DNA from: Cyanobium sp. N.Huapi 1H5
GTDB taxonomy: Bacteria > Cyanobacteriota > Cyanobacteriia > PCC-6307 > Cyanobiaceae
Assembly: GCF_024345535.1 (NCBI RefSeq)
Contig: NZ_JAGQBH010000002.1
Location: 62,001-126,000 of the forward strand
DNA: 64,000 nt
Reading direction: 5' to 3'
The notes under the pieces were generated by a model that did no database searches, was not told the DNA's origin, and was given only the letters and a program-made list of their open reading frames with translations. A program made the translations under genes and the position numbers. Shown here piece by piece: positions 47,163 through 58,833 of the stretch (its first letter is position 1; each line of letters starts with the position of its first letter).

Positions 47163-48638
47163 TCAGCGGGAACCGCTGCGGCGCCGGCCCCGGTCGTGGC
47201 CCTGTCCCTGCCCATGGCGGGGGCCCTGGCTTCGGCGTCCCCGGCCGCCGCTGAGATCCAGGGGTGGCGCGGAGAGCACGGTGGGCTCGAAACCGGAGAT
47301 TTCCTGGCGGGGCAGGGGGGAGCCGACCAGGCGTTCGATGGCCCGCAGCAGCTCGTGCTCCTCGGCCGCCACCAGGGAGATGGCATGGCCGTTCTGGCCC
47401 GCCCGGCCGGTGCGGCCGATGCGGTGCACATAGTCCTCGGCCACATTGGGCAGGTCAAGGTTGACCACATGGGGCAGCTGGTGGATGTCGATGCCGCGGG
47501 CGGCGATGTCGGTGGCCACCAGCACCCGCACCTCGCCGCTCTTGAACTCCGCCAGCGCCCGGGTGCGGGCCCCCTGGCTCTTGTTGCCGTGGATCGCCGC
47601 CGCCCCCAGCCCCTCCTTCTCAAGCCGCTCCGCCAGCCGGTTGGCGCCGTGCTTGGTGCGGGAGAACACCAGCACCTGACGCCAGTCGTTGCTGCGGATC
47701 AGATGGCTGAGCAGATCCCCCTTGCGGTCCATGTCGCAGGGATGGATCACCTGCTCCACCAGGGGCGCGGCCTGGTTCTCGGGAGTGGCCTGGAGCTGCA
47801 CGGGGTTGTGCAGCAGGCCCGTGGCCAGCCGGCGGATCTCGGTGGAGAAGGTGGCCGAGAACAGCAGGTTCTGGCGCTTCGCCGGCAGCAGGGAGAGGAT
47901 CCGGCGGATGTCGCGGATGAAGCCCATGTCGAGCATCCGGTCGGCCTCATCGAGCACCAGGATCTCGACCCGGTCGAGCCGCAGGGCGTTCTGCTGGTGC
48001 AGGTCCATCAGCCGGCCGGGGGTGGCCACCAGCACGTCGGCACCGCGGCGCAGCCGCTGCATCTGGGGGTTGGCGCTCACGCCGCCGAAGACGACGTCGG
48101 AGCGCAGATCCAGGTAGCGGCCGTAGGCGGTGACGCTGTCCGCCACCTGGGCCGCCAGCTCGCGGGTGGGCGTCAGCACAAGGGCCCGCACCACTCCGGC
48201 CCGGGCGTGGGGCCCATGGCGCAGTCGTTCCAGCATCGGCAGGGTGAAGCCCGCCGTCTTGCCGGTGCCCGTCTGGGCGGCTGCCATGACGTCGTGGCCG
48301 GCGAGCACCGCCGGGATGCACTGCAGCTGGATCGGCGAGGGGCTGCTGTAGCCCTTAGCGGCCACGGCCTTGAGGATGGGCTCCGAGAGACCCAGCACGG
48401 CGAAATCCGTCGCCAGTCCGGCCACCGGCGGGTTCAGGCCCGTGGCGGTGTGGTTGGGGGTGAGGGGATCGGCGGCCAGGGAAGCAGCGACAGGTGCAGC
48501 CACCGGCGCGGACGTGGGGGAGGAGCCGTTGCCGCTGCGTCGGGTCCGGGTGGCCTGGGCCTTGGGCCTGGAGGTAGGGGCGGTGATCGGGCGCGAACAC
48601 GGAGTGGCCACCAGCCTAGGACCGGCCGGCGGCGCCAT
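47163..48638 (-). CDS. DEAD-box ATP-dependent RNA helicase
   Basis: 491 residues from ATG 48638. A disordered, proline/alanine-rich N-terminal extension of about 75 residues precedes the core. The Q motif is [21 protein letters not shown], Walker A AQTGTGKT, the DEAD box VLDEADRML, motif III SAT, and motif [14 protein letters not shown] glycine/arginine-rich tail ends the protein, as in RhlE-like helicases. It remodels RNA, often in cold or redox stress. It begins 4 bases after the DUF6464 gene stop on the same strand. Confidence 0.93.
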   Translation of the reverse strand: MAPPAGPRLVATPCSRPITAPTSRPKAQATRTRRSGNGSSPTSAPVAAPVAASLAADPLTPNHTATGLNPPVAGLATDFAVLGLSEPILKAVAAKGYSSPSPIQLQCIPAVLAGHDVMAAAQTGTGKTAGFTLPMLERLRHGPHARAGVVRALVLTPTRELAAQVADSVTAYGRYLDLRSDVVFGGVSANPQMQRLRRGADVLVATPGRLMDLHQQNALRLDRVEILVLDEADRMLDMGFIRDIRRILSLLPAKRQNLLFSATFSTEIRRLATGLLHNPVQLQATPENQAAPLVEQVIHPCDMDRKGDLLSHLIRSNDWRQVLVFSRTKHGANRLAERLEKEGLGAAAIHGNKSQGARTRALAEFKSGEVRVLVATDIAARGIDIHQLPHVVNLDLPNVAEDYVHRIGRTGRAGQNGHAISLVAAEEHELLRAIERLVGSPLPRQEISGFEPTVLSAPPLDLSGGRGRRSQGPRHGQGQGHDRGRRRSGSR

Positions 48639-48642
48639 CGCC

Positions 48643-48990
48643 TCAGCGGGGCGTGCGGTGGCTGCAGCGTTCGCAGGGCCCGTCCGGCAGCACGGCGCAG
48701 CGCAGCAGGGGGCTGCGGGCGTTGAAGCGGCAGTGGGGGTCACCGATCACCCAGCGCCCGTCCCACCAGAGGGCATCCGCCGGCCGGCGCTGGGGCTTCA
48801 CCTGCAGCGCCACCGTCGCCAGCTCGTAGCGGCCCTGCCGCAGCCGGTAGCGGTGGCGGCGCTGCAGCACCAGGAAGCTGCCCTCGCCGACGGTCAGCCA
48901 GCGGCCGGGGTGGGGGACGTCGCCGAGGTCGTCGATCTCGATCGTGGTGATCAGCCGGTCCGAGTCGATCTGGCGCAGCTCGATCCGCAT
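48643..48990 (-). CDS. DUF6464 protein
   Basis: 115 residues. An N-terminal beta-rich part ([39 protein letters not shown]) ends in the diagnostic cysteine block [18 protein letters not shown] followed by GPCERCSHR, probably a metal-binding knuckle. DUF6464 is cyanobacterial and of unknown function. It directly precedes the DEAD-box gene. Confidence 0.75.
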   Translation of the reverse strand: MRIELRQIDSDRLITTIEIDDLGDVPHPGRWLTVGEGSFLVLQRRHRYRLRQGRYELATVALQVKPQRRPADALWWDGRWVIGDPHCRFNARSPLLRCAVLPDGPCERCSHRTPR

Positions 48991-49003
48991 CGTTCCGCGG
49001 GCC

Positions 49004-49807
49004 TCAGGCGTCGCCGCTGCCCTGCTCGGGCAGGGTCGAGGGCTCGGTGCGCAGGGAGAAACCCCAGGCGAACAGGGCGGCCACCACGAGCAGCAGGGCC
49101 CATTCCGGCACCTCCATGGCCGGCAGCACCAGGCGCAGCAGCAGCTTCAGGCCCACCAGCCCCACGGCCAGGTAGCCGGCGGTTTCCAGATGGGGAAAGA
49201 TCTCCAGCCAGCGCAGGAACAGCTCGGCCGTGAGCCGCAGGGCGAGGATGCCGATCACTCCGCCAGCCATCACCAGCGGCACCCGGTCGGTCACCGCCAC
49301 CGCTGCGGAGACGCTGTCGAGGGAGAAGGCCAGGTCGGTGAGGGCCAGGGTGGCCACGATCGAGCCCAGGGTGGCGCCGTGGTGGGGATGGCCCGGGCCG
49401 TGGTGGGAGCCGTGGGTGGCGTGGTCGGCTGCCGTCGGATCCTGGCCCGCATCGTCGTCGTCGGCGCCGTCGTCCTTGCCCAGCAGGTGGCGGCCGCAGA
49501 GCCAGAGCAGGTAGGCCGAAGCCAGCAGCTGCAGGGGCCAGAAGGCCAGCACCTGGCTGGCCAGGGCGATCAGGGCCAGCCGGAAGACCAGGGCCAGCAC
49601 CAGGCCGAGGTTCAGGGCCATGCGCTGGCGCGCCGGATCGTGCAGCCGCCGGGAGATGGCGGCCAGGGCAATGGCGTTGTCGGCGGAGAGCACCGCCTCC
49701 AGCCCCACCAGCAGGACCAGCAGCAGCAGCACCTCACCCCACTGGTCAGCTTCCTGCAGCAGCGGCTGCAGCAGGGGGGTCAGGCTCTCCACCGATTCCA
49801 CTTCCAT
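49004..49807 (-). CDS. TerC-family membrane protein
   Basis: 267 residues, about seven to eight membrane segments. The family motifs are EAVLSADNAIALAAI and LALTDLAFSLDSVSAAVAV, each with acidic residues in the membrane. The cytoplasmic loop between them (about residues 112-143) is rich in aspartate and histidine (DDGADDDDAGQD, HGSHHGPGHPHHG), suggesting metal binding. TerC proteins are linked to manganese efflux and, in plants, thylakoid biogenesis. Confidence 0.9.
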   Translation of the reverse strand: MEVESVESLTPLLQPLLQEADQWGEVLLLLVLLVGLEAVLSADNAIALAAISRRLHDPARQRMALNLGLVLALVFRLALIALASQVLAFWPLQLLASAYLLWLCGRHLLGKDDGADDDDAGQDPTAADHATHGSHHGPGHPHHGATLGSIVATLALTDLAFSLDSVSAAVAVTDRVPLVMAGGVIGILALRLTAELFLRWLEIFPHLETAGYLAVGLVGLKLLLRLVLPAMEVPEWALLLVVAALFAWGFSLRTEPSTLPEQGSGDA

Positions 49808-49878
49808 TCCTGGCGTTCGCTCGGCCGTGGAGGCTGCAAAGAAGCACTCTAGAAAGACCGTCGGTCCCTTCCGCCCCC

Positions 49879-50724
49879 ATGCACGTTCAGGTCCGACTGC
49901 TCCACTGCGACGGCGGCCGCCGCGTCGTGCTGGTCTCGGCCCGGGATGGGGAGCGCTTCCTGGGCAGCGCCCTGGGGGAGGCGGGGGATGCGGAGGAGGC
50001 CGAGGACCGCGCCAGGGCCAGGCTCCTGGCCCGCCTCCAGGATCCCGGGCCGGCCGCCGCAGCGCCGGAGCGGGTCTCCGCCACCTTCACCCCTGCCCCG
50101 GCGGCGGATACGCCGGCTCCTCCGCCGAAGCGATCGGTGGCCGCCTCTGAGCCACTGCTGGCCGCACCGCCACAAGCCGCACCGCCTCAAGCCGCCCCGC
50201 CAACAGCCCCGCCACCGCCCCCTGGACCGCCCGCGTCTGCGGAGCCTGGATACGCTGTGGCCACACCCGCGCCCCCTGCACCCCCAACTCCGGACGAGGA
50301 CCCCCAGGACTGGAGTGCCGAACTCACCCACCTGGATCTGCAGCTGCGCCGGCTCGGCTGGGACCGGGACCGGGAGGCCGCTTATCTGCAGCGCTGCTTC
50401 GGTCACCCCAGCCGCGATCGCATCACCGTCTACGCCGATCTGATCGCCTATCTGCAGGCGGTCGAAACCCTCGAGCCCGGCTGCGATCCCGCCTCGGCGC
50501 CAGTTCCGCTGCGACGGTCCGACCTGCTCGAGCAGTGCAACCTGCTCCTGCAGCAGCTCGGCTGGGACGGGGGCATGGGCCGGAGCTTCCTTGAGCAGCA
50601 CCTGGGCGTCAGCAGCCGCCAGCAGCTGAAGGACGCTGATCTGCTGCGCTTCAACATGCTGCTGGAGGAGGAGACCCTGCGGGCCGCCGACGGCGGGGCT
50701 GCGGCTCCGGGCCCGGACGGCTGA
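49879..50724 (+). CDS. Hypothetical protein with internal duplication
   Basis: 281 residues. An N-terminal small domain (HVQVRLLHCDGGRRVVLVSAR) is joined by a long proline/alanine linker (about 58-145) to two related helical repeats. Repeat one runs LDLQLRRLGWDRDREAAYL to YADLIAYLQAVE; repeat two runs CNLLLQQLGWDGGMGRSFLEQHLG to LLRFNMLLEEE. The shared core L-x-x-L-G-W-D suggests a duplicated helical module. Family not recognised. It probably has a scaffold role, which is speculation. Confidence 0.7.
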   Translation: MHVQVRLLHCDGGRRVVLVSARDGERFLGSALGEAGDAEEAEDRARARLLARLQDPGPAAAAPERVSATFTPAPAADTPAPPPKRSVAASEPLLAAPPQAAPPQAAPPTAPPPPPGPPASAEPGYAVATPAPPAPPTPDEDPQDWSAELTHLDLQLRRLGWDRDREAAYLQRCFGHPSRDRITVYADLIAYLQAVETLEPGCDPASAPVPLRRSDLLEQCNLLLQQLGWDGGMGRSFLEQHLGVSSRQQLKDADLLRFNMLLEEETLRAADGGAAAPGPDG

Positions 50725-50730
50725 TCCCGT

Positions 50731-51597
50731 TCAGGGGAGCGGCCCGCTGCCATGGGGCTCGCTCACCACACTCAGGGCGTGGAAATAGGCCATGTCGGCG
50801 GGAAGTTCCCGCGTGGCGGAGGATCGGGCCTCCAGGCGCCGCCGCAGACCCCTGGCCCGCAGGCGATCCCATCGGGCCAGGAGTTCCCGGAGCAGGGATT
50901 GCTCGCGGTCCCGCCGCTGGCTGCCGGCGGCAAAGGCCAGGGCGTACACCAGGGCCAGGAGCAGCACCCTCAGCGTCCTCTGGACGATCGCCCAGAGCTC
51001 CGGCCTCCAGGGGGAATGGATGACGCTCCTGGAGCTTCTGAGGGATTCGTGCAACCGTTCGTTCAGGGCCTGCTTCAGTTCAGGCAAGGACTGGGGGCCC
51101 TCGCTCAGCCTCAGTCCGGGGCCCTGCAGGGCGGCGATCCTCTGCTGCAGATCCTCCACCGACGTGGCGGCTCCGATGGCGCGCCGAAACTCCTCGGCGC
51201 GTTCGGTCGCCACCGCCATGGCGCTGCTCTGGCTGGTGGCCACCAGCCCGTAGCCCTGGAAGGCGGAGACGGCCTGCAGGGGAATCAGCAGCAGGAATCC
51301 GATCACCGCACCGGTCGCCCATCGGGCCAGCGCACGGCGACGGGCCTGAACTCTGAGGCGCTCGGGTTCCAGGTAGGCGAGCAGATGGACCAGCCCCAGT
51401 CCCACCAGGGCCAGGGGGGCGCCATCCAGCAGGGCGCTGATCAGGCTCGTCAGCCAGGCCGGTTGCCCGACCGCCAGGGGCAGAACCGCGTTCAGGATCG
51501 TCACGACGTAGGTGACGAAAAGGGCCAGGGCGATCAGCGCCAGAACATCGGCGAGGGTCTGGCGGGGCAGGTATGGATCCGGATCGTTCAGTGACAT
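50731..51597 (-). CDS. HpsJ-like membrane protein
   Basis: 288 residues from ATG 51597. Two N-terminal membrane segments (TLADVLALIALALFVTYVV, GLGLVHLLAYLEPER), one at about 115-133, a central helical region with EEFRRAIGAATSVEDLQQRI, then a last membrane helix RVLLLALVYALAFAAG and a basic tail. This layout resembles cyanobacterial HpsJ-family proteins, named for hormogonium polysaccharide genes and found near exosortase and polysaccharide systems. It diverges from a surface protein gene. Confidence 0.65.
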   Translation of the reverse strand: MSLNDPDPYLPRQTLADVLALIALALFVTYVVTILNAVLPLAVGQPAWLTSLISALLDGAPLALVGLGLVHLLAYLEPERLRVQARRRALARWATGAVIGFLLLIPLQAVSAFQGYGLVATSQSSAMAVATERAEEFRRAIGAATSVEDLQQRIAALQGPGLRLSEGPQSLPELKQALNERLHESLRSSRSVIHSPWRPELWAIVQRTLRVLLLALVYALAFAAGSQRRDREQSLLRELLARWDRLRARGLRRRLEARSSATRELPADMAYFHALSVVSEPHGSGPLP

Positions 51598-51969
51598 CGG
51601 GAGGGGCCGGACCCCGTGCAGGCCAATGGCCAACATTGTGGCGATGGTTGAGGCCTCTGTGGTGAAATCCTGCTGTGGATCTCTGGAAAGTCCTTGGTCC
51701 TGGGTATCGCCGGCCTTCGGGAGATGCCGCTGAACAGCTACCGGCAACTGCTGGAGAATGGTGTTAGATTCTCGCTGCACATCCATTGCCTTGAAGTCTG
51801 CAGAGTACAACCTGAAAAAGAAGGAAAAGCACCTTCTTCCTGTCTGAAAGATCCTCATCTGAAAGATCTTTGTCAGGTTGATCGCCACAGGCCCAATTCC
51901 GTCAGCTACCGGTTCGCCAGTCTCAAGTCCACCAACCGCCAATCAGCCAGCTACAAGTCAGCCAGCCCC
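51598..51969. other. 372-base divergent intergenic region
   Basis: AT-richer than the flanks. It has an inverted repeat AAGAAGG 51818-51824 / CCTTCTT 51832-51838, and two direct repeats CTGAAAGATC at 51844-51853 and 51859-51868. The last 50 bases contain degenerate repeats of AGCCAGC. It presumably holds the promoters of both divergent genes; no ORF is supported. Confidence 0.5.
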
Positions 51970-53115
51970 ATGATGTCGGTGCATCAACCAACCACTCCCG
52001 CCAGCGTGCAGGTGCCGCGGCGCATCCGGGCCTTGGGCGGTCGCCAGGCGCTGGCCTGGGGCGTCGGGATCGGCCTCGGGCTGGCACTCGGCCACGACCG
52101 GCCCGCCCGGGCCAACGGCGCCCAGGCGGCCGGCTTCAACCTGGGGTGCGCCGCCGGTTTCGGTCTGGTGAACATCACCTCCAGCAACATCGCCTCCAGC
52201 CTCGGCACCAGCACGGGCTCCCCCAACCAGATCAACGGCGGGTCCACGGTCTCGGTGCCGGCGAGCTGCAGTGTCGCCCCACCCGCCCCTGCCCAGCCGG
52301 GCAACGGCCATGCGCTGGTGGGCGGCCAAGCCCGGCTCAACGCCGGATCGATCGCCGCCACCCGGATCTTCCGATCCCAGTCCGCCACCGTCACCAACGG
52401 CCCCGGCACCACGGTGGTCAGCAATGCCTGGACCGTCCAGGCCGAGGCGGATGCCCTGGCCGTGGCCAGCTACATCGGTGGAATCAACGCCTCGAACTGC
52501 ACTGTGGCGCTGAGCTCCTGCCACTACAGCGATGCGGTCAACCTGTCCGGCAGCCTCACCCTCACCGGATCGCTGCCCGACACGGGGGGGATCAACTACT
52601 ACAACGTCCAGACCGTCGGCAGAAACGTCGATCTCAATTTCGTCGGCTCGGGCCGTGAGTACTTCGTCTTCAACATGCCCGCCAGCCTCACCACCAACCA
52701 GGACTGGACGCTGCAGGGGAATGTGGATCCCTCCAGGATCATCTTCAACTTCGCCCGCCCCGGCTCCAACCTCAGCCTGACGGGATCCGATGTCTTCGGT
52801 ACCTTTCTGCTCACCGGCGGTGGCACGGCGACGCTGAATCGCTCCGGCAATGGAAATCCCTCCAGCATCACCGGCTCCCTGATCGTCATCAACAACCGAT
52901 CCGCCCTCAGATTCGGCTCATCGACCGGCGCCAATCGTGTCAATGCCGTGATCAACGGCAGGCCCTTCAACCCCACAGCCCTGCGCAGTGTTCCCGTGCC
53001 CGGCCCCCTTCCCCTGCTCGGCGGTGCCGTCGCGTTCGGCTGGACCCGCCGGCTGCGGCGGCGATTGCGGCAGGTCCGCCGGCCCGCCCGGATCCCTCAG
53101 GCAGCCTCCGTCTGA
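51970..53115 (+). CDS. Choice-of-anchor A-like surface protein with PEP-CTERM-like tail
   Basis: 381 residues; ATG 51970 is followed at once by ATG 51973. A signal-like hydrophobic segment (WGVGIGLGLALGHDRPARANG) is followed by a large serine/glycine/asparagine-rich beta domain with TAGGATLNRSG-type repeats, GSLTLTGSLPDTGGINYYNV and YFVFNMPASLTTNQDWTL-like strands. This matches the choice-of-anchor A / ice-binding-like secreted beta-helix group. The C terminus has VPVPGPLPLLGGAVAF plus a run of arginines, the cyanobacterial PEP-CTERM-like sorting tail. Probably exported and processed by an exosortase. Confidence 0.75.
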   Translation: MMSVHQPTTPASVQVPRRIRALGGRQALAWGVGIGLGLALGHDRPARANGAQAAGFNLGCAAGFGLVNITSSNIASSLGTSTGSPNQINGGSTVSVPASCSVAPPAPAQPGNGHALVGGQARLNAGSIAATRIFRSQSATVTNGPGTTVVSNAWTVQAEADALAVASYIGGINASNCTVALSSCHYSDAVNLSGSLTLTGSLPDTGGINYYNVQTVGRNVDLNFVGSGREYFVFNMPASLTTNQDWTLQGNVDPSRIIFNFARPGSNLSLTGSDVFGTFLLTGGGTATLNRSGNGNPSSITGSLIVINNRSALRFGSSTGANRVNAVINGRPFNPTALRSVPVPGPLPLLGGAVAFGWTRRLRRRLRQVRRPARIPQAASV

Positions 53116-53183
53116 GCCCGTTTCATCTGGCGACAATGGCCCGCCCGGCTCCGAGGGAGGCCGCCGGCTGCGTGCGACGCTGA

Positions 53184-54209
<1,026 letters not shown>

Positions 54210-54231
54210 GGGCCCCAGCGCCACCAGCTCC

Positions 54232-55113
54232 TCAGCCCGTGGCGCGGACGCGGCAATGGCTGCGGACCAGGGTGGTGCCCAGCTCCAGCAGGCGCTGGTT
54301 GGCATAGGCCTCTCGCTCCAGGGCCTTCTCCCAGTCGGAGGCCCCGGCGTAGAGGGGATCGTCGAGATGGAGCTTCAGTTCCGGCGGCACCTCCTGGCTC
54401 AGCCCCAGGGTGCGGGGGACGGAGCGCAGTCCGCCCGCCGCACAGCTCTGGGCCACGTGGATCGCCTCGTGGTTGAGCACCTGGGCGAAATCCACGGTGC
54501 CCTTGTCGACCACCGCGGGCTTGATCCTCAGGGTGCGGGCGGCGTGGTCCCATTCCCCGGCGGCCCCCGTCTTTCTCGGTTCCGCCAGTTGCACCTGCAC
54601 GCCGGCCTCCTCCAGGACGCCGAGCAGTTCGGCGATGGCGCGGCGCTTCTCGCCGTGGTCGGGTGGGGAGTCGATCAGCGCCTGGAGCTCATCCACCGAG
54701 AGCTCGGGTTCACCGGCCCGGCGGCGGTAGAGGAAGCGGACGCCACCGCCGGCCAGGGGCTCGGCGGTGGGAATCCACTGGCGGTCGGCTTCCTTGAGGC
54801 TCTCGAGCAGGCCCCCCTCGATCAGGGCCATCGGCCGCAGGCGCGGATCGGGGGCCGGATCGAAGCGCTCCAGCAGCCGGGTGGTGACCTCGGGGGCCTG
54901 CTGGGGCAGGCTGCCCACCTGCTCCAGCAGGCCGGAGAAGGCGGCACCCCCCAGCACCAGAACGGCCACCCCGCCGGCCAGCCCCCAGGCACGGCCATGG
55001 CGGGGCTTCGGCTCCAGCAGGTCCCCGCAGCGTCCGCACCGGGGAAGGCCCGAGAAGGGTTGCTGCAGCCGCAGGGGACGACCGCGGCAGGTGGGACAAC
55101 GGAAGCGGGCCAT
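54232..55113 (-). CDS. Zinc-ribbon, membrane-anchored putative metallopeptidase
   Basis: 293 residues. The N terminus is a zinc ribbon with Cys6, Cys9, Cys26 and Cys29. A membrane helix at about 43-62 follows (GLAGGVAVLVLGGAAFSGLL). The distal domain has an HExxH-type motif, His215-Glu216-x-x-His219 in NHEAIHVAQSC, and downstream glutamates in WEKALEREAYANQ that could supply the third ligand of a zincin. No known family recognised. It converges with gap1. Confidence 0.75.
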   Translation of the reverse strand: MARFRCPTCRGRPLRLQQPFSGLPRCGRCGDLLEPKPRHGRAWGLAGGVAVLVLGGAAFSGLLEQVGSLPQQAPEVTTRLLERFDPAPDPRLRPMALIEGGLLESLKEADRQWIPTAEPLAGGGVRFLYRRRAGEPELSVDELQALIDSPPDHGEKRRAIAELLGVLEEAGVQVQLAEPRKTGAAGEWDHAARTLRIKPAVVDKGTVDFAQVLNHEAIHVAQSCAAGGLRSVPRTLGLSQEVPPELKLHLDDPLYAGASDWEKALEREAYANQRLLELGTTLVRSHCRVRATG

Positions 55114-55215
55114 CGCTCGTCAGACCGGCCCCCAGCATGACGGCAAAAGGGCCGGGATGTCGCGGCGGCGTGCGGTGGTTGCGAGGATCGCCACCGGTTC
55201 GATCCCCCCGTTGCG

Positions 55216-58200
55216 ATGCCTCTCCACGCCCTCGTGCGCCAGCTGCAGGCCGCGCCGCTCACCGCCGAGGTGAGGGCGCGCTGCGGCCGGCCCGAGCGCC
55301 TGCGGCTGAGCGGGGCGGGCCGGGCGGCCCGGGCCCTGGTGGCCAGCGCCCTGGCGGGCTGTGGCGAAGCCCCCCTGCTGGTGATCGTGCCGACCCTGGA
55401 GGAGGCGGGCCGCTGGGCCTCCCTGCTGGAGCTGATGGGCTGGCCCCTGTGCCAGCTCTATCCCACCAGCGAGGGTTCCCCCTACGAGCCCTTCGACCCC
55501 ACCAGCGAGATCACCTGGGGCCAGTTGCAGGTGCTCGCCGAGCTGATCGGGGACGGGGACGGGGCCCCGGGCACCGGCGGCGGCCGCTTCGCCGTGGTGG
55601 CCACCGAGCGCGCCCTCCAGCCCCACCTGCCGCCGCCGCCCCAGCTGGCGGCCCGCTGCCTCACCCTGCGCCGGGGCGACCGGGTGGATCTCGAGCAGCT
55701 GGCCCACACCCTGGCTGGCCTGGGCTACGAGAAGGTGCCGACGATCGAGCAGGAGGGCACCTGGAGCCGCCGGGGCGACATCGTCGATGTGTTTCCGGTC
55801 AGCGCTGAGCTGCCGGTGCGGCTGGAGCTTTTCGGTGAAGACCTCGAAAAGCTGCGGGAGTTCGACCCCGCCACCCAGCGTTCCCTCGATGTGATCGAGC
55901 GGGTGCGCCTCACCCCCACCAGCTACGCGCCCCTGATCGCCGAGGCCCTGCGGCAGCGGATGCCGGACGGGCTGGAGCGGCTGCTGGAGCCCGCCGCCCT
56001 CGACCAGCTGCTGGAGGGCGGCACGCCGGAGGGGATGCGGCGGCTGATGGGCCTGGCCTGGGAGGCGCCGGCGACCCTCCTCGACTACCTGCCCGCCGGC
56101 ACGCTGGTGGCGATCGATGAGCGGCGCCAGTGCCTGGCCCACGGCCAGCAGTGGTACGACCATGCCGCCGAGCACCACGGCGAGGTGGTGAACGCCACAG
56201 GCAGAGGCGACGGAGGTGGCGACGGCGGTGGCGACGCCACCCCCCTGCCCCTGCCCGGCCTGTTGCACCGGCCGACCGCGGCGGCCCTGGCGGCGGCGGA
56301 GGCCTTCACCGGTTTCGACCTGGCGGAGCTGCACGAGAGCGACCGCCACCCGAACGACCTCGACCTGGCCAGCCGGCCGCTGCCGGCCCATCCCAACCAG
56401 TTCGGCCGCCTGGCGGAACAGATCAAAGGCCACCTGCGCGACAAGGCCCGGCTCTGGATCGTTTCAGCCCAGCCGTCGCGGGCCGTGGCCCTGCTGGAGG
56501 AGCACGACTGCCCCGCCCGCTTCGTACCCAACGCCCGCGACTTTCCGGCCATCGAGCGGCTGGTGGAGCAGGCCACCCCGGTGGCGCTCAAGCTGCGCGG
56601 CACGGCCGAACTGGAGGGGCTCCAGCTGCCGGCCTGGAAGCTGGTGCTGTACACCGACCGGGAGATCTTCGGCCAGCACAGCCTGGCGGCCGGGGGCTAT
56701 GTGCGCCGGCGCCGCAAGGCGGCCAGCCGCACGGTGGATCCCAACAAGATGCTCCCCGGCGATTTCGTGGTGCACCGCAACCACGGCATCGGCCGCTTCC
56801 TGAAGCTGGAGAAGCTGGCCATCGGCGGCGAGGCCCGAGACTACCTGGTGGTGCAGTACGCCGACGGGCTGCTGCGGGTGGCCGCCGACCAGCTGGGCAG
56901 CCTCGGCCGCTACCGGGCCAGCAGCGACAGCCCGCCGGAGCTCAACCGCATGGGCGGCACGGCCTGGACCAAGGCCAAGGAGCGGGCCCGCAAGGCGGTG
57001 GCCAAGGTGGCGATGGACCTGGTGAAGCTCTACGCCGAGCGCCACAAGGCGCCGGGCTTCGCCTTCCCCCCCGACGGCCCCTGGCAGGCCGAACTGGAGG
57101 ATTCCTTCCCCTACGACCCCACCCCCGACCAGCTCAAGGCGATCGTCGAGGTGAAGCGCGACATGGAGCGGGACCAGCCGATGGACCGGCTGGTGTGTGG
57201 CGATGTGGGCTTCGGCAAGACGGAGGTGGCGATCCGGGCCATCTTCAAGGCGGTCACCGCCGGCAAGCAGTGCGCCCTGCTGGCCCCCACCACCGTGCTG
57301 GCCCAGCAGCACTGGCGCACCCTGAGCGAGCGCTTCGCCCCCTACCCGCTCAAGGTGGCCCTGCTCAACCGCTTCCGCACCGCCGCCGAGCGCAAGACGA
57401 TCCTCGACGACCTGGCCAAGGGCAACACCGACGTAGTGGTGGGCACCCACCAGCTGCTGGGCAAGGGCACGGCCTTCCGCCAGCTGGGCCTGCTGGTGGT
57501 GGACGAGGAGCAGCGCTTCGGAGTGAATCAGAAGGAGAAGATCAAGGCGCTCCGAAAGGACGTCGACGTGCTCACCCTGAGTGCCACGCCGATCCCGCGC
57601 ACCCTCTACATGAGCCTCTCGGGGGTGCGGGAGATGAGTCTGATCACCACGCCGCCGCCCCTGCGGCGCCCGATCAAGACCCACCTGGCCAGCCTCGATG
57701 AGGAGGCGGTGCGCAGCGCCATCCGCCAGGAGCTCGACCGCGGCGGCCAGGTGTTTTACGTGGTGCCGCGGGTGGAGGGGATCGAGGAGGTGGCGGGCCA
57801 GCTGCGGGCGATGCTGCCGGGGCTGCGGCTGCAGGTGGCCCATGGCCAGATGCCGGAGGGGGAGCTGGAGAGCGCCATGGTGGCCTTCAACGCCGGCGAG
57901 GCCGACGTGATGCTGTGCACCACGATCATCGAGAGCGGCCTGGATATCCCCCGGGTGAACACGATCCTGGTGGAGGACGCCCACCGGTTCGGTCTGGCCC
58001 AGCTGTACCAGCTGCGGGGCCGGGTGGGCCGCAGCGGCATCCAGGCCCACGCCTGGCTGTTCTATCCGGGCGATGCCTCCCTGAGTGATGCGGCCCGCCA
58101 GCGGCTGCGGGCGATCCAGGAGTTTGCCCAGCTGGGCTCGGGCTACCAGCTGGCCATGCGTGACATGGAGATCCGTGGGGTGGGCAATCTGCTCGGGGTG

Positions 58201-58833
58201 GAGCAGAGCGGCCAGATGGAGGCGATCGGCTTCGACCTCTACATGGAGATGCTGCAGGACTGCCTGGCCGAGATCCAGGGCCAGGACATCCCGGCGGTGG
58301 ACGAGACCCAGATCGACCTGCCGGTGACGGCCTTCATCCCGGCCGACTGGATCACCGAGGCCGACGAGAAGATGGCGGCCTATCGCGCCGCCGCCGAGTG
58401 CGGCGGCAAGGCCGCCCTGGTGGAGCTGGCCGCCGGCTGGGCCGACCGCTACGGCCCGATTCCGGCGCCGGTGCAGAGCCTGCTGCAGCTGATGGAACTG
58501 AAGCTGCTGGCCCGCCGCTGCGGCTTCTCGCGCATCAAGCCGGAGAAGCCCAACATCGCCCTGGAAACGCCGATGGAGGAACCCGCCTTCCGCCGCCTGC
58601 GCCAGGCCCTGCCCCAGCACCTGCACGGCCGGCTGGTGTACCAGGGCGGCGCCGGCAGCACCGCCAAGGTGCTGGCCCGGGGCCTGGGGGCCCTCTCCCC
58701 CGCCCAGCAGGTGGAGCAGCTGATGGCCTGGCTCTCGGCCATGGCCTGCCAGATCCCCGAGGCCGACGGGCGCACCCCGGAGCAGCGGGCCGAGGAGCAG
58801 AGCGCGAAGAACGCGGCGGTGCTGGTGGTTTGA
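55216..58833 (+). CDS. mfd: Transcription-repair coupling factor Mfd
   Basis: 1205 residues. The N-terminal UvrB-like region ([14 protein letters not shown]), the RNA-polymerase-interacting CarD-like domain near 512-570 ([15 protein letters not shown]), the translocase with Walker [12 protein letters not shown] and the DEEQ box [11 protein letters not shown], helicase motif VI RGRVGRS and a C-terminal TRCF domain (IPADWI, RYGPIP) are all present. It removes stalled RNA polymerase and recruits UvrA to lesions. The stop overlaps the glycosyltransferase start by 4 bases. Confidence 0.97.
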   Translation: MPLHALVRQLQAAPLTAEVRARCGRPERLRLSGAGRAARALVASALAGCGEAPLLVIVPTLEEAGRWASLLELMGWPLCQLYPTSEGSPYEPFDPTSEITWGQLQVLAELIGDGDGAPGTGGGRFAVVATERALQPHLPPPPQLAARCLTLRRGDRVDLEQLAHTLAGLGYEKVPTIEQEGTWSRRGDIVDVFPVSAELPVRLELFGEDLEKLREFDPATQRSLDVIERVRLTPTSYAPLIAEALRQRMPDGLERLLEPAALDQLLEGGTPEGMRRLMGLAWEAPATLLDYLPAGTLVAIDERRQCLAHGQQWYDHAAEHHGEVVNATGRGDGGGDGGGDATPLPLPGLLHRPTAAALAAAEAFTGFDLAELHESDRHPNDLDLASRPLPAHPNQFGRLAEQIKGHLRDKARLWIVSAQPSRAVALLEEHDCPARFVPNARDFPAIERLVEQATPVALKLRGTAELEGLQLPAWKLVLYTDREIFGQHSLAAGGYVRRRRKAASRTVDPNKMLPGDFVVHRNHGIGRFLKLEKLAIGGEARDYLVVQYADGLLRVAADQLGSLGRYRASSDSPPELNRMGGTAWTKAKERARKAVAKVAMDLVKLYAERHKAPGFAFPPDGPWQAELEDSFPYDPTPDQLKAIVEVKRDMERDQPMDRLVCGDVGFGKTEVAIRAIFKAVTAGKQCALLAPTTVLAQQHWRTLSERFAPYPLKVALLNRFRTAAERKTILDDLAKGNTDVVVGTHQLLGKGTAFRQLGLLVVDEEQRFGVNQKEKIKALRKDVDVLTLSATPIPRTLYMSLSGVREMSLITTPPPLRRPIKTHLASLDEEAVRSAIRQELDRGGQVFYVVPRVEGIEEVAGQLRAMLPGLRLQVAHGQMPEGELESAMVAFNAGEADVMLCTTIIESGLDIPRVNTILVEDAHRFGLAQLYQLRGRVGRSGIQAHAWLFYPGDASLSDAARQRLRAIQEFAQLGSGYQLAMRDMEIRGVGNLLGVEQSGQMEAIGFDLYMEMLQDCLAEIQGQDIPAVDETQIDLPVTAFIPADWITEADEKMAAYRAAAECGGKAALVELAAGWADRYGPIPAPVQSLLQLMELKLLARRCGFSRIKPEKPNIALETPMEEPAFRRLRQALPQHLHGRLVYQGGAGSTAKVLARGLGALSPAQQVEQLMAWLSAMACQIPEADGRTPEQRAEEQSAKNAAVLVV

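Noticed and set aside
56464-58626. 720-codon minus-strand frame over mfd
   Set aside because: Shadow of mfd codon bias; leucine/histidine/glutamine-rich without any motif.
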